Shown here: piece after piece, positions 62,476 to 64,000 of the stretch
How the letters are laid out: every line of letters begins with the position of its first letter
Numbering within the stretch: position 1 is the first letter of the stretch
Position numbers and translations under genes: made by a program
The notes under the pieces: model-generated
What the model was told of the DNA's origin: nothing
Seen by the model: the letters and a program-made list of their open reading frames with translations, nothing else
The model's database searches: none
Source of the DNA: CAZVPF01 sp964628195
Lineage (GTDB): Bacteria; Planctomycetota; Phycisphaerae; Sedimentisphaerales; Anaerohalosphaeraceae
Assembly (NCBI GenBank): GCA_964628195.1
Contig: CAZVPF010000011.1
Location: 1-64,000 of the forward strand
Length of the DNA stretch: 64,000 nt
Direction of reading: 5' to 3'

Positions 62476-63092
62476 TACCCACCCGCCTTTCTGCAGAACC
62501 GCTCAAAATTACGCAAAACCTTTAACCCCGCAGGCCCGCTCTTCTCCGGGTGAAACTGCACCCCGAAAACGTTCCCTTTCTGCACCGATGCCGGCACAAC
62601 CTCGCTGTACTCACAGCTCGCAACCTTAACTCCAGGCTCGATATCCACCGCGTGGTAGGAATGCGCGAAATAAAAATACTCATCTTTGCCCAGACCGTCA
62701 AAAAGGTCCATCCCCTCCTGTATCTCAACACAGTTCCACCCCATATGCGGGATAGGCCTGCCCGGCGCGGGCTTTATCTTCGTAACATTTCCCCCCACCA
62801 AACCGAGCCCATTAAAGCTTCCCATCTCATCACTGTGATCGAAAAGCATCTGAAAACCGACGCAAATCCCCAAAAGAGGCTTGCCCGCCGCAGCAACTTC
62901 CTTTATCACCTCCGCCGTCTCGCCCAGCGCCTTTATCGCGTACCCGAACGCAGCCACGCCCGGCAGGATGATCCCCGCCGCCGCACGTATATCATCCGGC
63001 TCGCGCGAAAGCTTCTCGTGATAACCCAGGTGATTCAGGGCATTGCCCACGCTCTTGATATTGCCCACATTGTAATCGACTACTACTATCAT
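62475..63092 (-). CDS. hisH: Imidazole glycerol phosphate synthase glutaminase subunit
   Basis: HisH, 205 residues, class I glutaminase feeding ammonia to HisF. Nucleophile Cys77 in LLGICVGFQMLF; His and Glu of the triad in GVQFHPEKSG; N-terminal VVVDYNVGNIKSV. Other his genes are not adjacent. Confidence 0.97.
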   Translation of the reverse strand: MIVVVDYNVGNIKSVGNALNHLGYHEKLSREPDDIRAAAGIILPGVAAFGYAIKALGETAEVIKEVAAAGKPLLGICVGFQMLFDHSDEMGSFNGLGLVGGNVTKIKPAPGRPIPHMGWNCVEIQEGMDLFDGLGKDEYFYFAHSYHAVDIEPGVKVASCEYSEVVPASVQKGNVFGVQFHPEKSGPAGLKVLRNFERFCRKAGG

Positions 63093-63233
63093 AGTTTTTC
63101 CGAATAATCAAAACCTGAAAACCCACAAAAGATTATCACATAAAAACTCCCCCGTCAAGCTCCATAATCAACCTGTTTAATCTCTATCATACTGCAAAAT
63201 CCGCGTTTTAAGTGCCGCCGGCAAAAAAACTCA

Positions 63234-63262
63234 TTGACTTTTCATATAGAAAAATGTATAAT
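63234..63262 (+). promoter_or_regulatory. Near-consensus sigma70 promoter of the Hcp-like gene
   Basis: TTGACT (63234-63239), 17 bases, TATAAT (63257-63262). Start near 63269, about 40 bases before the ATG. Confidence 0.8.
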
Positions 63263-63308
63263 ATTTTCTGACTCAACCCTGTTTTTATTGGTTTTTTTGA
63301 GGTGTGAG

Positions 63309-63956
63309 ATGAAAAGTATGTTTTTTGTTGCGTTAATGATTCTCGCAGCCGCTGGCTGTGTACTTGCCGACTGTCCCAAAGCCGACCTAAGCGGAGACTG
63401 CAAGGTAACATTAGAAGACTATGCCCTCTTAGCCAACCAATGGCTTGACGAAGGCATCCCAGGCACCGATTCCGTATACCCGCTTCAAAGTGAGATCGAA
63501 GGCGCATACGCAATTCATTTGACCATCACGGGAATGAACCAGGGCGCGATACATGGCAATTCGACTGCTCAAGGCAGAGAAGACACCATCGTAGTCACAG
63601 ATTACAACCACAGTGTCAAAATTCCCCTCGACCCGTTAACCGGACTCGCCACTGGACAAAGACAGCATGGAGTGTTGACCATAGAAAAGTTCACCGACCA
63701 GGCAAGCCCTTTAATGATCCAGGCCCTTACGACAGGAGAAAGGTTATCATTATTCAAACTTGATTTCTACAGGCTTAAGTCCGACGGTACAATTGAAAAA
63801 TGTTACGAAATAACACTTCAAGAAGCAAGAATAGTAGATTACAAAACTGCCGGCCCAAATATCGAGACCTTTTCATTTACTTACGACTCGATCGAATGGC
63901 ATTGGATACCTGACAATAAATCTGCCCAGGACGACTGGAAAACCCCTGCTGTTTAG
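63309..63956 (+). CDS. Secreted Hcp-like protein with dockerin-type repeat
   Basis: A 215-residue exported protein: signal peptide MKSMFFVALMILAAAGCVLA (with a weak lipobox at Cys17), one dockerin-like EF-hand repeat at residues 26-46 (DLSGDCKVTLEDYALLANQ), then an Hcp domain (about 66-205: GNSTAQGREDTIVVTDYNHS, GVLTIEKFTDQASPLMIQ, LDFYRLKSDG, SFTYDSIEWHW). Hcp is the tube subunit of type VI secretion, normally a cytoplasmic protein without a signal peptide, so the secreted form is unlike the T6SS one. ATG 63309 follows GAGG. No T6SS gene is seen. Ends 44 bases before the window end. Confidence 0.85.
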   Translation: MKSMFFVALMILAAAGCVLADCPKADLSGDCKVTLEDYALLANQWLDEGIPGTDSVYPLQSEIEGAYAIHLTITGMNQGAIHGNSTAQGREDTIVVTDYNHSVKIPLDPLTGLATGQRQHGVLTIEKFTDQASPLMIQALTTGERLSLFKLDFYRLKSDGTIEKCYEITLQEARIVDYKTAGPNIETFSFTYDSIEWHWIPDNKSAQDDWKTPAV

Positions 63957-64000
63957 TCCTTAATCAGGCTCCGGAAAAATTTAGCATAAAGTTTTTACTT

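Noticed and set aside
1..64000. tRNA, rRNA and CRISPR arrays
   Set aside because: I looked for T-loop GGTTCGAATC-type patterns, rRNA core motifs and regular direct repeats with spacers and saw none.

Overview
The window looks like chromosomal DNA of an anaerobic planctomycete, most likely of the Phycisphaerae (Sedimentisphaerales-like) lineage. This is inferred from gene content: secreted proteins with dockerin-type EF-hand repeats, a Tat-exported sulfatase and a membrane sulfatase with TPRs, a degenerate GH10-like protein, a DUF3604 protein, a secreted Hcp-like protein, membrane-linked ECF sigma systems, and oxygen-sensitive chemistry (ThiH instead of ThiO, a small Fe-S ferredoxin). No rRNA, tRNA or CRISPR array was seen.

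Layout. 0.1-4.8 kb: a membrane protein coupled to a GT-B glycosyltransferase, a YgjP-type metallopeptidase, murA and a CPBP protease. 4.9-8.5 kb: a large secreted gingipain-type (C25) peptidase ending in a dockerin. 8.6-11.6 kb: a TPP-riboswitch-controlled thiF-thiS-thiG-thiH operon. 12.4-15.0 kb: an ECF sigma factor overlapping a membrane-anchored VWA protein. 15.2-26.4 kb: mostly minus-strand genes, including a CBM9-like dockerin protein, a homocysteine methyltransferase, a lipoprotein operon, the GH10-like protein, Bax1-I and HD proteins, an SSS symporter with a tiny coupled partner, and a sulfatase. 26.5-29.6 kb: HPP, DUF3604 and TspO proteins.

29.6-40.7 kb holds a compact one-direction block of phage-type structural genes: portal, scaffold-like, SU10-type capsid, connector-like, short-tail and tail-spike-like proteins, hub-like protein, then a membrane protein and a lipoprotein. 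No terminase, maturation protease, tape measure, tail tube, integrase, replication or repressor gene is present. This is the most unusual part of the window.

41-55 kb carries a parvulin isomerase with a Cys-rich leader, a thioesterase, a MEMO-family protein, purE, a photolyase-related protein, a PfkB kinase, an HtrA protease, a 3D-domain protein, an SNase-like protein, a TPR sulfatase, a probable new structured RNA with its own promoter and terminator (53.35-53.58 kb), and a one-polypeptide ECF-sigma/transmembrane protein. 55-63 kb is housekeeping: a HAD phosphatase, ferredoxin, SRP RNA, dnaX (with a ten-A slippery tract that would give a short gamma form), recR, rpoN, two membrane proteins and hisH-hisF. 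The window ends with a secreted dockerin-Hcp fusion behind a near-consensus promoter.
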